A DNA stretch of 64,000 bases from Apoda limacodes. Lineage: Eukaryota; Arthropoda; Insecta; Lepidoptera; Limacodidae. Below the pieces are notes generated by a model. The model had not been told where the DNA came from. It saw only the letters and a program-made list of their open reading frames with translations, and ran no database searches. The translations under genes and the position numbers were made by a program. The stretch lies in NCBI GenBank assembly GCA_946406115.1, contig OX291543.1, positions 374,501-438,500 on the forward strand, written 5' to 3'. Each line of letters begins with the position of its first letter. Positions within the stretch are counted from its first letter, which is position 1. Below, one piece after another: positions 1 through 9,496 of the stretch.

Positions 1-139
1 TTAATAAAAGAGCTATAGCTATATCTATTTCAAAAAAAATTGAAAACTAAATCATCTAACTGGCGTTCTGTTATACCAACTAGGAAATACCATTTTGATT
101 TATAATTTTTTTTTTTTTTATATATTAATATTTATTTTG

Positions 140-2565
140 ACATATGAATTTAGAGATGCTTTGGCATTACGATACCATCGAATACCAGTTTCCATGCCAA
201 AACTGTGTGATAGCTGCAGTAATAACGACTTCGATGTAGATCATGCTAATTCGAATGATTAAAAAAAAACATCTACCCGCACAGTGGCTTACCGATGAAA
301 TTAAACAGATGATGGTTAAAAGAAATCGTGCTAAAGTTAAATTTAAAACCAACCCTTGTGAAAGCAACCTTGCTAAGTATAAACTCCTGAGAAATCGCTG
401 CAATAGAATGTGTAGAGATGCACAACGACGCTATATCCATAAATCCGTTGAAAACGGTGATCCAGCAAAAATCTGGAAATTTCTTAAGTCATTAGGAGTT
501 GGTTAGACTAATAGTATTCCCCTTTCTCATGATATTGATGTCAATCTTCTTAATCAACACTTTTCTTCCAATGTTGCTATTGAAGGCAACAAAAAAATAA
601 ATACGCTGAACTCACTTTCCTTAAAACCAACTCCTGACTTTCCTCCGTTTTTACTTAGTCGATTTTCTGATTTTGATGTTAAGAAGAGCATTATCGCTAT
701 ATCTTCTAACGCTGTGGGGAGTGACTGCATTAGCCGTAACATGATCCTTCCTATCCTTGACATTATTATTCCTATCATCACAAATATCCTTAATCACTCT
801 ATTGCCTCTGGCGAATTTCCAGGTTCCTGGAAAGATTTATTAATTATTCCCTTGCCGAAAAAAGCAAATCCTGTCTGTTATTCCGATTATCGTCCCATAT
901 CCATCTTACCATTCCTTTCTAAAGTTCTTGAACGTCTTGTTCATGAACAGCTGTGTCATTTCCTCACTAAAAATAACTTACTAAATCCCCTTTAATCTGG
1001 TTTTCGTCCTGGACATAGGACGGTTACTGCACTTGTCAAAATCTCTGATGACATTCGTCTCGGTATAGAAAACAGAAAAGTCACAGTGCTAACACTATTA
1101 GATTTTAGCAACGCCTTTAACACTGTTGACTTTGAAATACTACTTTCACTTTTAAGGTCTCTTAACATATCTCCAACAGCAATCGACTGGTTTCAAAGTT
1201 ACTTGCGTGGGCGCCGGCAGCGGATCAAGGTTGATGATTCCAGTGGTTTTCTCCACTTGGTGCTACACCAATGCTGGTGTCCCGCAAGGTGGCGTGTTGT
1301 CTCCACTTCTCTTTGCTATTTTCATTAATAATATAACATCTAATTTATCTTCTCTCTACCATCTATATGCAGACGATCTTCAAATATATACTCAGGCTCC
1401 AGTTTGTGAACTAAGAAGTGCAGTTGCGATTATAAATAACGATCTTGCTCGCATTATGGATTGGAGTACCTCTTACGGTCTAAACGTAAATCCAAATAAA
1501 ACGCAACTTATCATTGTGGGTACTTCAAGAATGATATCTAAGATTAATTTACAAAATCTTCCTAAAGTGAGTATTAATGGAACAGTCATTCCATATAGCG
1601 AGGCTGTAAAAAACTTGGGCATCATCATAGACCAGACATTTTCGTGGGAACCACAATTAAAAGAAGTTAGCAGAAAAATATTTGCTACAGCTAAATCCAT
1701 TAGCAGATTGCGTAACTTCTTGCCCATTGCCACTGAAATTGCACTGGCTAAATCACTACTGCTACCTGTCCTTGATTATGCGGATGCTAGCTATCTTGAC
1801 CTTACTGAGGAGCAATTAAATAAGCTTGAGCGACTCCAGAACCTATGTATTAGATACATATTTGGTTTACGTAAATATGATCATATATCCGAATTTCGAT
1901 TAAAACTCAAGTCGCTCCCAATTCGCCTTCGCAGGAATACTCATTTTCTGTTTCTTCTCCACAACGTACTGTTTAATCCGTCTACTCCGTTATACTTGAA
2001 AGAGGGTTTCAATTTTATAGGGTCTACAGCTCATCGCGCCACTACAAACATGATGCTGAAAACCCCAACACATTATTCGCAAGCATATAATGACTCATTC
2101 ACTGTCACAGACATAAGGCTATGGAATAGTTTACCCTTTGATGTCAAAAAAGCACAAACTTTAAGAATATTTAAAAATCTCGTAATCACACATTACTTAA
2201 AAATTTAAGCTGTCTCATCAACACTATTTATTCATCTATATTATTTAAGATGTATGTAGTTTGTGTATTTATTTTTATTTTTTGTTATGTATTTGATATA
2301 TATATAAAATTATTTTTTGTACGTATTAGTATTATTTATTATTCATATGTATATAAATTAAGCTATTGCTATAAATGTATACTTATATTGTAAAGTTTCA
2401 GTTAGCACATTCTACTCAATAATTTTATAAAGTCTTCTCTACCCAAAGGTTGTCTGGAAGAGATCGCTCATTAGCGATAAGACTGCCAATTTGTTATTAC
2501 TTTTATTGTTTAATTGTTTTGTTTTCTATATGCGCAATAAAGAATATTATTATTATTATTATGTT
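140..2565 (+). mobile_element. 5'-truncated LINE (non-LTR retrotransposon)
   Basis: The stretch encodes a broken ORF2 followed by a 3' UTR of about 350 bases that ends in a short (att)n tail near 2550-2561, which is how many non-LTR elements end. No endonuclease domain is visible, so the copy is 5'-truncated. The protein resembles the Jockey/CR1 group; the exact clade cannot be fixed by eye. The left boundary is approximate. Confidence 0.8.
243..2208 (+). pseudogene. LINE reverse transcriptase ORF2 remnant
   Basis: Successive frames encode a basic linker (243-506), RT N-terminal part (714-995, with the LPKK and YRPISILPFLSKVLE type motifs), the palm with LLDFSNAFNTVD (1086-1328), then NAGVPQGGVLSP, the catalytic YADDL near 1365-1380 and the C-terminal thumb region to a stop at 2208. 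An in-frame TAA at 993-995 interrupts the RT, and a frameshift near 1250 separates the palm halves. The catalytic YADD is kept, but the gene cannot make a full protein. The family copies element RNA by target-primed reverse transcription. Confidence 0.8.
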
Positions 2566-2855
2566 GCAAAACTGGAGGTCTAATCACAAGGCGTCACAAT
2601 GAAATAAGATACATCTTTTGTGAACTTTGCCAACATGCATGGGGAAATAAAGAGTAAAAGTTAAAGAACCAATCATAAATGAAGGAGATAATGGACTGCG
2701 AGGAGACTTTGCCTGTCGTGGTGTATGGAATGCTCAGAGGGAGGCGTTATTCGATATACGTGTTGTTGACACCGACGCTTTTTTTACATTCTACATACCG
2801 TTGCTTCAGTACTTAGATCTGCTGAAAAGGAAAAACAAAGCAAATATATTAATGC
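2566..2855. other. intergenic, nothing recognised
   Basis: No convincing ORF, repeat or RNA gene is visible between the LINE tail and the next LINE fragment. Confidence 0.5.
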
Positions 2856-2859
2856 CTGT

Positions 2860-3530
2860 AAGATGCTACATGCAATTTTAAACCCTTGCGTCACTTCAGT
2901 TCACGGAGTGTTTGCTCCACAAATGTCTTCATTTACAAAACACATCGAAGAAGCCATTGCTCACCGTTGGGATCGGTCATTAAGCACAGTGATGGGATGG
3001 CTAAGGGCTCGAATAACAGTATTTATAGTCCGAGCTACCAGCATATGCATTCGAGGCACTCGTCACAAATGGAACCCCGGAATTTGATGACTGACAAAGT
3101 TCTAGAGCAATATTCAACAGAAGCACTTGTTATTTTGGGAGACTTTAACGCCCACCATCGTGAGTGGCTCAGTTCTCGAACCAGTAACTATGTAGGGATA
3201 TGTACTCATGAATTTGCTTTGACCTATGGTTTCTCTCAGCTGTTTCTTTCTCCAAAGAGAATACCAGATATAGAGGATCATTCGAGCTCCTTACTGGAAC
3301 TTCTGCTGACTACACCTCCGGATGGATATTGCGAGTGGATGCGCTTCTTGGCTCCTAGGACCACTATTTCGTTCGGACTCAAGGTTCATGCAAACAACCC
3401 GATCCATCTGGGCCAACTAATTGGCGTCGTGTGTGGCACTGTAAGTCAGCTAGGGTTGAATTGCGAGAATTTTATGCATAAAATAAAATTCTTAAGCAGC
3501 ACTGTGCCTATACAGGTCTCATAGCGGTGA
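2860..3530 (+). mobile_element. LINE family A endonuclease fragment (first copy)
   Basis: Encodes part of an apurinic-type endonuclease (EEP fold), with the motif LGDFNAHHREW near 3136-3170 followed by YGFSQL and RIPDIE. The same stretch recurs 470 bases downstream in a better-preserved copy, so this is a separate, more decayed fragment of the same LINE family. Frames shift around 3090 and 3340. The boundaries are approximate. Confidence 0.65.
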
Positions 3531-3544
3531 CACGGACGTAACTT

Positions 3545-4510
3545 ACTCTTCACGCACATGAGTTTGACGACTGACAAAGCAATATCCCACAGCAGAACTA
3601 GTTATTTTGGTAGACTTTAACGCCCACCATCGTGAGTGGCTCAGTTCTCGAAACAATAACTATGCTGGGATATCTGCTCTGACCTATGGATTCTCTCAGC
3701 TGGTACTTTCTCCAACGAGAATACCAGATATAGAGGAACATACGAGATCTTTACTGGACCTTCTGCTGACTACTCGTCCGGACGGATACTCCGTCTCAGT
3801 TGATGCGCCTCTTGGCTCCTCGGACCACTGTCTCGTTCGGACTCAAATGTCATGCTCACAACCTGATCCATCTGGGGCAACTAATTGGCGTCGTGTGTGG
3901 CACTATAAGTCGGCAGACTGGGATGGATTGCGAAAATTTTACGCATCGTACCCGTGGAGGCAGATCTGCTTTAACTCAGAAAATCCTGACGTCTGCGCTG
4001 CCGCAGTCACCGAGACAATCCTTGCTAGTATGAAATGCTATATTCCTAACCCGCGAGTAGCTGCCGGCGTCAAAAAACGACCGTGGTTTAATAGGTCTTG
4101 CAGAAAAGCTAAAATTCTTAAGGAAACTGTATATGAGTCTTGGACCGCGGCTCGTAATAATAAGGATACGAATATTTCTGAGTTTAAACGCTAATTAAAT
4201 GCTACCTCGAGGTTCAGTAAGAAAGCAACTGCCAGAGCAAAATTCCAATTCATCGGCAAAATTGGTGGGCGACTTGCGAGCTATCCTTCTGGGAGTCGTG
4301 CTTTCTGGTCGCCTGCCAAAGCTGCCGTAGGGAACTTTTGCCAGTCGTCGTTACCACCACCACTGCGAAAGCCGATGGTGACTTGGCCCATAGTGCTAAA
4401 GAGAAAGGCGAGCTATTGGGCAGTCTCTTTGCCTCGAACTCGAACATGAACGATGAAGGCGCTGTACCACCTACTATACCAAGGTGCGGTAAAACCATGC
4501 CAGATATCTC
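3545..4510 (+). mobile_element. LINE family A, left half, interrupted by Polinton
   Basis: Encodes the endonuclease C-terminal part (3607-4194: DFNAHHREW, IPDIEEH, GSSDHCLVRT with the conserved SDH) and then the spacer leading into RT. The sequence runs in the LINE up to base 4510, where the Polinton begins. The codons before the break read MPDIS; after the Polinton and one copy of the 6-bp duplication are removed they run straight into ITQR in the right half at 21911. The uninterrupted family copy at 55.5-56.6 kb shows the same junction, MPEISITQR, which proves the two halves belong together. Confidence 0.9.
4505..4510. repeat. Polinton target-site duplication, left
   Basis: The six bases tatctc directly precede the AG start of the element and recur directly after its CT end at 21905-21910. 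Six bases is the duplication length known for Polinton/Maverick integration. Confidence 0.95.
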
Positions 4511-4925
4511 AGTAGGTGTTTATTGGGCATTCTGGCTCACTTTCCGCAGCGCAGATGCTGGCGCATCTTCACTGCTCCAATTGAGCTAGAATGCACAATA
4601 AACATTTTGGAATTGATTACGTGCATCTGCGCTGCGGAAAGTGAGCCAGAATGCCCAATAAACATTTTGGAATTGATTACGTGCATCTGCGCTGCGGAAA
4701 GTGAGCCAGAATGCCCAATAAACATTTTGGAATTGATTACGTGCATCTGCGCTGCGGAAAGTGAGCCAGAATGCCCAATAAACATTTTGAAATTGATTAC
4801 GTAAAGTTTTCAATTTGGGTGAATGTAAATAGATTAACGTATTTGATACCGACCAACCTTCTTCTAGCTCTATGAACAAGGTATTTTGGAGAGCATCATT
4901 CCGTTTTACGAGAGAAGAAGACATA
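4511..4925 (+). repeat. Polinton 5' terminal inverted repeat
   Basis: Bases 4511-4835 match the inverse of 21649-21904, and 4842-4915 match the inverse of sequence around 20900-21065. The arm holds a hairpin-forming tip (4517-4606), about three and a half 60-bp tandem units, and a segment ending in accaaccttcttctagctct. The inner limit is approximate because the 3' arm is expanded and interrupted. Confidence 0.9.
4596..4800 (+). repeat. 60-bp tandem repeat in 5' TIR
   Basis: A unit of exactly 60 bases, beginning around aataaacattttggaattg and running through gcgctgcggaaagtgagcc, is repeated just over three times with almost no divergence. Because 60 is a multiple of three, the array reads as open in several frames; those ORFs are artefacts. 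The 3' arm carries the same unit in fewer copies. Confidence 0.95.
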
Positions 4926-5084
4926 AACTTACAAATATATACAAACCGTTCTGTTCTGTTCTAGTAGAAAAATGTTTTACCCTATTACAACTGTCGGGCA
5001 AATAATATTTCATTAATCAATTATAAAAATCTTACCTTTCTTTTATCTTTCGGTAGTCTTGTGTGTCAATGTCTCTCAAATTAA

Positions 5085-5093
5085 TATAAATAT
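5085..5093 (+). promoter_or_regulatory. candidate TATA box of ATPase gene
   Basis: tataaatat lies about 57 bases upstream of the ATPase ATG at 5150, just inside the 5' inverted repeat, where the first + strand transcript would start. Position and motif only; not proven. Confidence 0.4.
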
Positions 5094-5149
5094 GGAGTCA
5101 TAGCGATTAGAGATTTCATTGCATAATTAACTTCTTTCACCAAGACATC

Positions 5150-5836
5150 ATGAAATTTGTAAAGCAGCCACTAAAGCTACATTTAGAAAAAATATGTTCT
5201 GAATCTGATCTAGGCATATCACGTCATGGTAAACTATTACCTAATTCGATTCGATGTTTGATTTGCGGACCATCTAACTGTGGAAAAACAAACCTAATAG
5301 TTGGACTTCTTTTGCATGAAAATGGTTTATGCTATAAAAATATATATTTATATTCCAAAACGCTTTACCAACCAAAATATATATTTTTAGAAAAAGTGTT
5401 AAATGAGGTTCCAGAAGTACAATTAATGAAATATAACGATAATAGTGACGTTATAAGCCCTCATCGTGCAAAACCTGATTCAGTAATTATTTTCGACGAT
5501 GTTGCTTGTGAAAATCAAAATAACATTCGTGATTATTTCTCAATGGGGCGACATAAGCGTATAGACTGCTTTTATTTGAATCAAACATATAGTAAAGTAC
5601 CTAAACAATTAATTAGAGATAATGCAAATCTTATAATTTTGTTTAAACAAGATGACATTAATTTACGACATGTTTATGATGAACATGTCAGTACAGATAT
5701 GAATTGGAATCAATTTCGTGATATGTGTTCGGAAATCTGGAAAACTTCGTATGATTTCATAGTAATCAATAAAGACTGTGAAAAAAATAAAGGTTGCTAT
5801 AGAAAAAAGTTTGATACTTTTGTCATTCTTGATTAA
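5150..5836 (+). CDS. FtsK/HerA-type genome packaging ATPase
   Basis: This 228-residue protein has a Walker A P-loop at residues 40-48 (GPSNCGKTN) and a Walker B strand with paired aspartates at 111-118 (SVIIFDDV). An LNQTYSKVPKQLIRDN segment follows in the position of the sensor/arginine region. The size and layout fit the A32/FtsK-like ATPases that pump DNA into the capsids of Polintons, adintoviruses and related large DNA viruses. It is the first gene on the + strand, preceded by a TATA-like box and separated from the next ORF by 74 bases. The frame is intact with both nucleotide-binding motifs present. The ATG at 5150 is chosen because it is the first in frame and gives the usual length. 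Function is from family knowledge. Confidence 0.9.
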   Translation: MKFVKQPLKLHLEKICSESDLGISRHGKLLPNSIRCLICGPSNCGKTNLIVGLLLHENGLCYKNIYLYSKTLYQPKYIFLEKVLNEVPEVQLMKYNDNSDVISPHRAKPDSVIIFDDVACENQNNIRDYFSMGRHKRIDCFYLNQTYSKVPKQLIRDNANLIILFKQDDINLRHVYDEHVSTDMNWNQFRDMCSEIWKTSYDFIVINKDCEKNKGCYRKKFDTFVILD

Positions 5837-5910
5837 AACTCTTATAAACGACAAAAACTCTGATATGTGTTTAGTGTTGTCTATAACATTGGTAAAGCTT
5901 ATTGTGAAAA

Positions 5911-6927
5911 ATGGATTCGCAAGTAAATATCAAAAAAGAGATAATTAAATCAGCTAGCGTTGTTAAGAAAAAAGTTAGGCAGTTGCGTAATATTCAAACT
6001 GAAAATGATAAAGTCCTTACATCTGTGTTCAAACCTTTAACGGATCCACTACATAAAATGGTATCAAGAAATGCAACACAAAATATCAAACCTAATTACA
6101 ATGAAGACGTAATCCCAGGGAAAAAAGCAAAATATATGAAAACTGAATTTGATTTTGATCTTCAGGGTGGAAGTGAATATGAAATAGATTCCGATGAACA
6201 GTGTGAAAAAGTTGATAAAACTCTTAAGAACTTTGATGATTATGAAGACGATATCTATGAAGATGATTCAGAAAGTATGAGCGATACAAATAATAAAGAA
6301 ACCAACATTTCAAGTGACGCTTCATTCAAAACAATTGAATCTATTTCAAGTCCACAACATAATTGGTCACCACCTTCAGAAGGAACTGTAAAAGTATTGG
6401 AAGATATTCCATTTGGTGTTAGAAATGAACGTGGTAAACTGATGATAGGTAATTCTCGAATTGTCCAAACAGAAAATACAATTTTAGTTTCTGGAAAGCC
6501 TTACAAAAAAACTGAAGGTCTAATGGAATTATTATTTAAAAGAATACCAGATTTAAAAACAATCACTAATAGTGACTTAAACAGTTACAAACAGATTTTA
6601 ACTATTACAAATGCACATAGGCGTGACTTCAACCCTAAAAAACCAATTAAAAGTAATAAAGGAAGCAAGTACTTAAATATTATCAAACCACTTTTCAAGT
6701 TATCTAAGCAATGTACAAGCACCGAAAGTCGTACTCAAAGGTCTGGGTTACCAATTTTAAAAAAATATAATAAAAATGTTGATTATATGTATTGGGATGA
6801 CCCTAATGAGTTAGTTGAAAGACTAAAACTTTTAATATCTTCTCGTGATGCACGAAACAGTGGATTAGACAATGTAATAATATCTATCGTAGAGGAGTTG
6901 CAAGAAGCTGGTATTATTAACAAATAA
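5911..6927 (+). CDS. conserved Polinton accessory protein, unknown function
   Basis: A 338-residue intact ORF. The N-terminal third is basic and Lys-rich. Residues about 90-130 are strongly acidic (DDYEDDIYEDDSESMSD) and Ser-rich, so probably disordered. From about residue 165 a folded-looking domain follows, with LEDIPFGVRNERGKLMIGN, then ELLFKRIPDL, TNAHRRDFNPKK and a C-terminal segment YWDDPNELVERLKLLISSR. I recognise this C-terminal domain as one that recurs beside Polinton integrases in arthropods, but no function is established. Its place between the ATPase and integrase, and the acidic/basic layout, would suit a virion or DNA-associated protein; that is inference. No cysteine clusters, signal peptide or membrane segment is seen. 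Confidence 0.75.
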   Translation: MDSQVNIKKEIIKSASVVKKKVRQLRNIQTENDKVLTSVFKPLTDPLHKMVSRNATQNIKPNYNEDVIPGKKAKYMKTEFDFDLQGGSEYEIDSDEQCEKVDKTLKNFDDYEDDIYEDDSESMSDTNNKETNISSDASFKTIESISSPQHNWSPPSEGTVKVLEDIPFGVRNERGKLMIGNSRIVQTENTILVSGKPYKKTEGLMELLFKRIPDLKTITNSDLNSYKQILTITNAHRRDFNPKKPIKSNKGSKYLNIIKPLFKLSKQCTSTESRTQRSGLPILKKYNKNVDYMYWDDPNELVERLKLLISSRDARNSGLDNVIISIVEELQEAGIINK

Positions 6928-7043
6928 AATATGAAAAGTAACGTATTACATGCATTCTTAACGATTTATTCAAATATAATACAGAGAACTTTATATTAAC
7001 ATTCAGTTGTAATCAAACCATTTAGGGATACATTTATTAAACA

Positions 7044-7376
7044 ATGAACGTTGACAAGTTTGGTCATCACTTGCATAAAAGAATGCGTTTGTCAGAAGTT
7101 TTCGATATTACTGACAAAGTATTTCTTAAGTCTATTAATGGAGATTTAGACTTAATATCAGCAAATATAAAAGGACTCAAAACACCTCAGCTACCTGACG
7201 AAGCCGTCAATAAGCAGTATGTAGATAATGTACTAAAAGAATATTGTGGAAAACAATCTTTCCTGCTCGAAATAAATGCTATTAAAAGCCTGATTCAAAC
7301 TTTAAAAAAGTTGCTAGATATTAAATCAGAATTAAAAAAGGTTGGATCACAGAAAACCGCACCTAAACAATTATGA
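7044..7376 (+). CDS. small Polinton protein with fibre-type motif
   Basis: The 110-residue ORF begins MNVDKFGHHLHKRMR. The middle reads LPDEAVNKQYVDNVLKEY, of the kind found in trimeric phage tail-fibre and neck proteins just before a coiled coil. The last 40 residues are Leu/Ile/Lys-rich and could form a helix or coiled coil. Its stop codon overlaps the integrase start (ATGA at 7373-7376), so the two are probably read from one transcript by termination-reinitiation or from separate mRNAs. A small protein of this type is a regular neighbour of the integrase in arthropod Polintons. A trimeric attachment or spike role is a guess from the motif only. Confidence 0.65.
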   Translation: MNVDKFGHHLHKRMRLSEVFDITDKVFLKSINGDLDLISANIKGLKTPQLPDEAVNKQYVDNVLKEYCGKQSFLLEINAIKSLIQTLKKLLDIKSELKKVGSQKTAPKQL

Positions 7377-8299
7377 ACAGAGAAGACATAGTTGGTGAAC
7401 TTCACAAACCAGCTAGAAAACACTTCATTCGTAGGGCGGTAATATTAAAAGGGATTGATGATTTATGGCAAGCTGATTTAATTGACATGCAGAAAATGGA
7501 AAAAGTAAACAAAGGTTTTAAATATATTTTAGTTGTTATAGACTGCTTTTCAAAATTCGCGTGGGGAGTTCCTCTGAAAACGAAAACAAAACGTGTCGTT
7601 GGAAACGCTTTTCAAAAAATTTTGGATTGTGGTCGAATTCCTATTAACCTTCAGACAGATATGGGAAAAGAAATTTACAATGAAGTTTTTAAGAAAATAA
7701 TAACAACTTTTAATATTAATCACTATTCTACATATTCTGTGAAAAAGGCGTCAATTGTTGAAAGATTTATAAGAACACTGAAATCAAAATTATATAAATA
7801 TTTTACTTTAGTTGGAAATAACAAATGGATCGGATCACCTTTGAACGATGCTTTGTCATCATATAATGATACTGTCCATCGAACCATAAAATTTAAACCA
7901 ATAAATGTAACATGTGATAACCAAACCGTCGTTATGAATAACATAAAGAGGAATGAAACACCTCAGTACTTAAGAAAATCAAAATTAAAAGTAGGTGACT
8001 GTGTTCGGATTAGCAAATATAAAGAAAATTTCAAAAAGGGGTATACACCTAACTGGTCTTCTGAACTATTTACCATAACAAAAGTTAATAATACTTACCC
8101 AGTAACTTATCACATTCATGATCAAAGAAATCAAATAATACTCGGATCCTTTTACGAACAAGAGTTGCAAAAAACTAAACATCCAAACATTTATTTAATT
8201 GAAAGAGTGATAAGAAAGAAAGGAAATAAATTATTTGTAAAATGGTTAGGACTCAATGAAAAGGAAAATAGTTGGATTAACGAAATGTCTATTGTATAG
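7373..8299 (+). CDS. retroviral-type integrase with chromodomain
   Basis: The 308-residue protein has a DDE core with D35 (WQADLID), D96 (LQTDMGK) and E130 (SIVERFIRTLK), the residues that carry out strand transfer in retroviral and Ty3-type integrases. A C-terminal SH3-like segment follows (about 195-260). A chromodomain occupies about residues 270-308 (YLIERVIRKKGN, FVKWLG, SWI). Polinton integrases commonly end in a chromodomain thought to read histone marks at the target. No N-terminal HHCC zinc finger is visible in this ORF. The frame is intact. It would insert the linear element with the 6-bp duplication seen at 4505 and 21905. Confidence 0.93.
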   Translation: MNREDIVGELHKPARKHFIRRAVILKGIDDLWQADLIDMQKMEKVNKGFKYILVVIDCFSKFAWGVPLKTKTKRVVGNAFQKILDCGRIPINLQTDMGKEIYNEVFKKIITTFNINHYSTYSVKKASIVERFIRTLKSKLYKYFTLVGNNKWIGSPLNDALSSYNDTVHRTIKFKPINVTCDNQTVVMNNIKRNETPQYLRKSKLKVGDCVRISKYKENFKKGYTPNWSSELFTITKVNNTYPVTYHIHDQRNQIILGSFYEQELQKTKHPNIYLIERVIRKKGNKLFVKWLGLNEKENSWINEMSIV

Positions 8300-8314
8300 T
8301 GTTTACTTTTAACT

Positions 8315-8322
8315 TATAAATA
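8315..8322 (+). promoter_or_regulatory. candidate TATA box before PLA2 gene
   Basis: tataaata lies about 50 bases upstream of the ATG at 8371, in the 71-base gap after the integrase stop. Motif and position only. Confidence 0.35.
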
Positions 8323-8370
8323 CTTTATAATTGTAAGATATTCAACCATGTATTCATTTTAAATTCAGTG

Positions 8371-9093
8371 ATGAACGGTGGAGGACTTGTTAATAATATA
8401 GTAAACAATTTACCATTTGAACTTCATTTACCAGGATATAATTATTGTGGTCCTGGTACAAGACTACAAGAAAGATTGGCTCGAGGTGACAAAGGGATAA
8501 ACGAATTAGACGAGGCTTGTAAGCGTCACGATATAGCATATTCCGAACATCGTAATTTAGAAGATCGTCATAAAGCTGACTTTGCGCTTCTGAATATGGC
8601 AAAACAAAGAATGAAGTCAAAAAATACTAGAACCGGAGAAAAATTAGCATCTTGGCTCGTAAGCAAAGTTATGAAAACTAAATTAAAAAATGGTGCTGGA
8701 GTTAAATCTTTTAAGTCAGTCGTGTCTAAAATCCGTCATTATATGAAAAACCGCAAGCCAAAAGATAACAATACTGCTATAAAGATAGCCTACTTGACTG
8801 CAAAAAAATTATTTAAAAATAAAAATGTTTGCTTACCCCGTCTTATACCAATACCAAAAACTGGAGGGATTCTACCACTTATACCAATTTTTGCTGGCTT
8901 ATCTGCATTAGGGTCTTTAGCTGGAGGAGCTGCAGGTATTGCTAAAGCAGTGAATAGCTATAAATCAGCAAAGCAAAACCTTGAAGAGTCACAGCGTCAT
9001 AACAAAATGATGGAATCTATTGCGTTAGGAAAAGGTCTCTACATCAAACCTTATAAAGGTAACGGATTATGTTTAAAATCAGCAAAAAACTAA
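8371..9093 (+). CDS. virion protein with phospholipase A2 domain
   Basis: The 240-residue protein has a parvovirus VP1-type PLA2 domain: calcium-binding loop YCGPG at residues 25-29, catalytic pair in KRHDIAY (H53, D54) and a downstream Asp near residue 70. In parvoviruses this domain breaches the endosomal membrane during entry, and adintoviruses have an equivalent. A basic Lys-rich middle follows, then a hydrophobic Gly/Ala-rich stretch (about 175-200, FAGLSALGSLAGGAAGIAKA) that could insert in a membrane, and a tail with GKGLYIKPYKGNGL. The ATG at 8371 is preferred over the preceding GTG. Its end overlaps the protease start by 25 bases. All catalytic residues appear to be present. Confidence 0.88.
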   Translation: MNGGGLVNNIVNNLPFELHLPGYNYCGPGTRLQERLARGDKGINELDEACKRHDIAYSEHRNLEDRHKADFALLNMAKQRMKSKNTRTGEKLASWLVSKVMKTKLKNGAGVKSFKSVVSKIRHYMKNRKPKDNNTAIKIAYLTAKKLFKNKNVCLPRLIPIPKTGGILPLIPIFAGLSALGSLAGGAAGIAKAVNSYKSAKQNLEESQRHNKMMESIALGKGLYIKPYKGNGLCLKSAKN

Positions 9094-9461
9094 CTAGAAG
9101 GCTACCTAGACGTGCTTTAACGAATGTAGATATTTTAAAGCACACTAATGATATACCGTATTTTCGAGGAGTATTCATGAAAGATGCTTTACCAAAAAAA
9201 CCTAAAGATATTGAGTGTGCGATTGTCAATTTGGATAACTCTAAGAATCCTGGAACGCACTGGGTAGCCTATATAAAAATTAACAACTACTGTGAGTACT
9301 TCAATAGTTTTGGAAATTTAAGACCACCCCAAGAGTTACTATCCTATTTAAATTTGTCTAATGTTTATTACAATTACAATGTATATCAGAACTTTAATAC
9401 TGTTAATTGTGGTCACTTGTGTATAAAATATTTGAACAATTTTTGGCATTCAAAAGAATAA
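9069..9461 (+). CDS. adenain-like maturation cysteine protease
   Basis: This 130-residue protein matches the adenovirus-type (C5/ULP-like) protease fold: H64 in GTHWVAY, the acid-position residue in EYFNSFG, oxyanion Gln Q107 and nucleophile C114 in VNCGHLC. It would cleave capsid precursors during virion maturation. The unusual point is residue 79: the third triad position reads Asn (codon aat at 9303-9305), where adenain-type enzymes have Asp or Glu. This may be inactivating, or it may give a papain-like His-Asn-Cys arrangement. The start lies inside the end of the PLA2 gene. The ORF is otherwise intact and ends 35 bases before the penton gene. Confidence 0.88.
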   Translation: MFKISKKLTRRLPRRALTNVDILKHTNDIPYFRGVFMKDALPKKPKDIECAIVNLDNSKNPGTHWVAYIKINNYCEYFNSFGNLRPPQELLSYLNLSNVYYNYNVYQNFNTVNCGHLCIKYLNNFWHSKE

Positions 9462-9496
9462 ATTAAGATAATTCAATAAAATAAACCATTTTAATC

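Noticed and set aside
4596..4800. Regularly repeated 60-bp units as a CRISPR-like array
   Set aside because: The units are contiguous without variable spacers, the host is eukaryotic and the array lies in a transposon end.
4523..4924. Overlapping ORFs on both strands with a 20-residue repeat (ELITCICAAESEPECPIN type)
   Set aside because: They are translations of the 60-bp TIR tandem repeat, open only because 60 is divisible by three. The mirror ORFs at 21641-21913 have the same cause.
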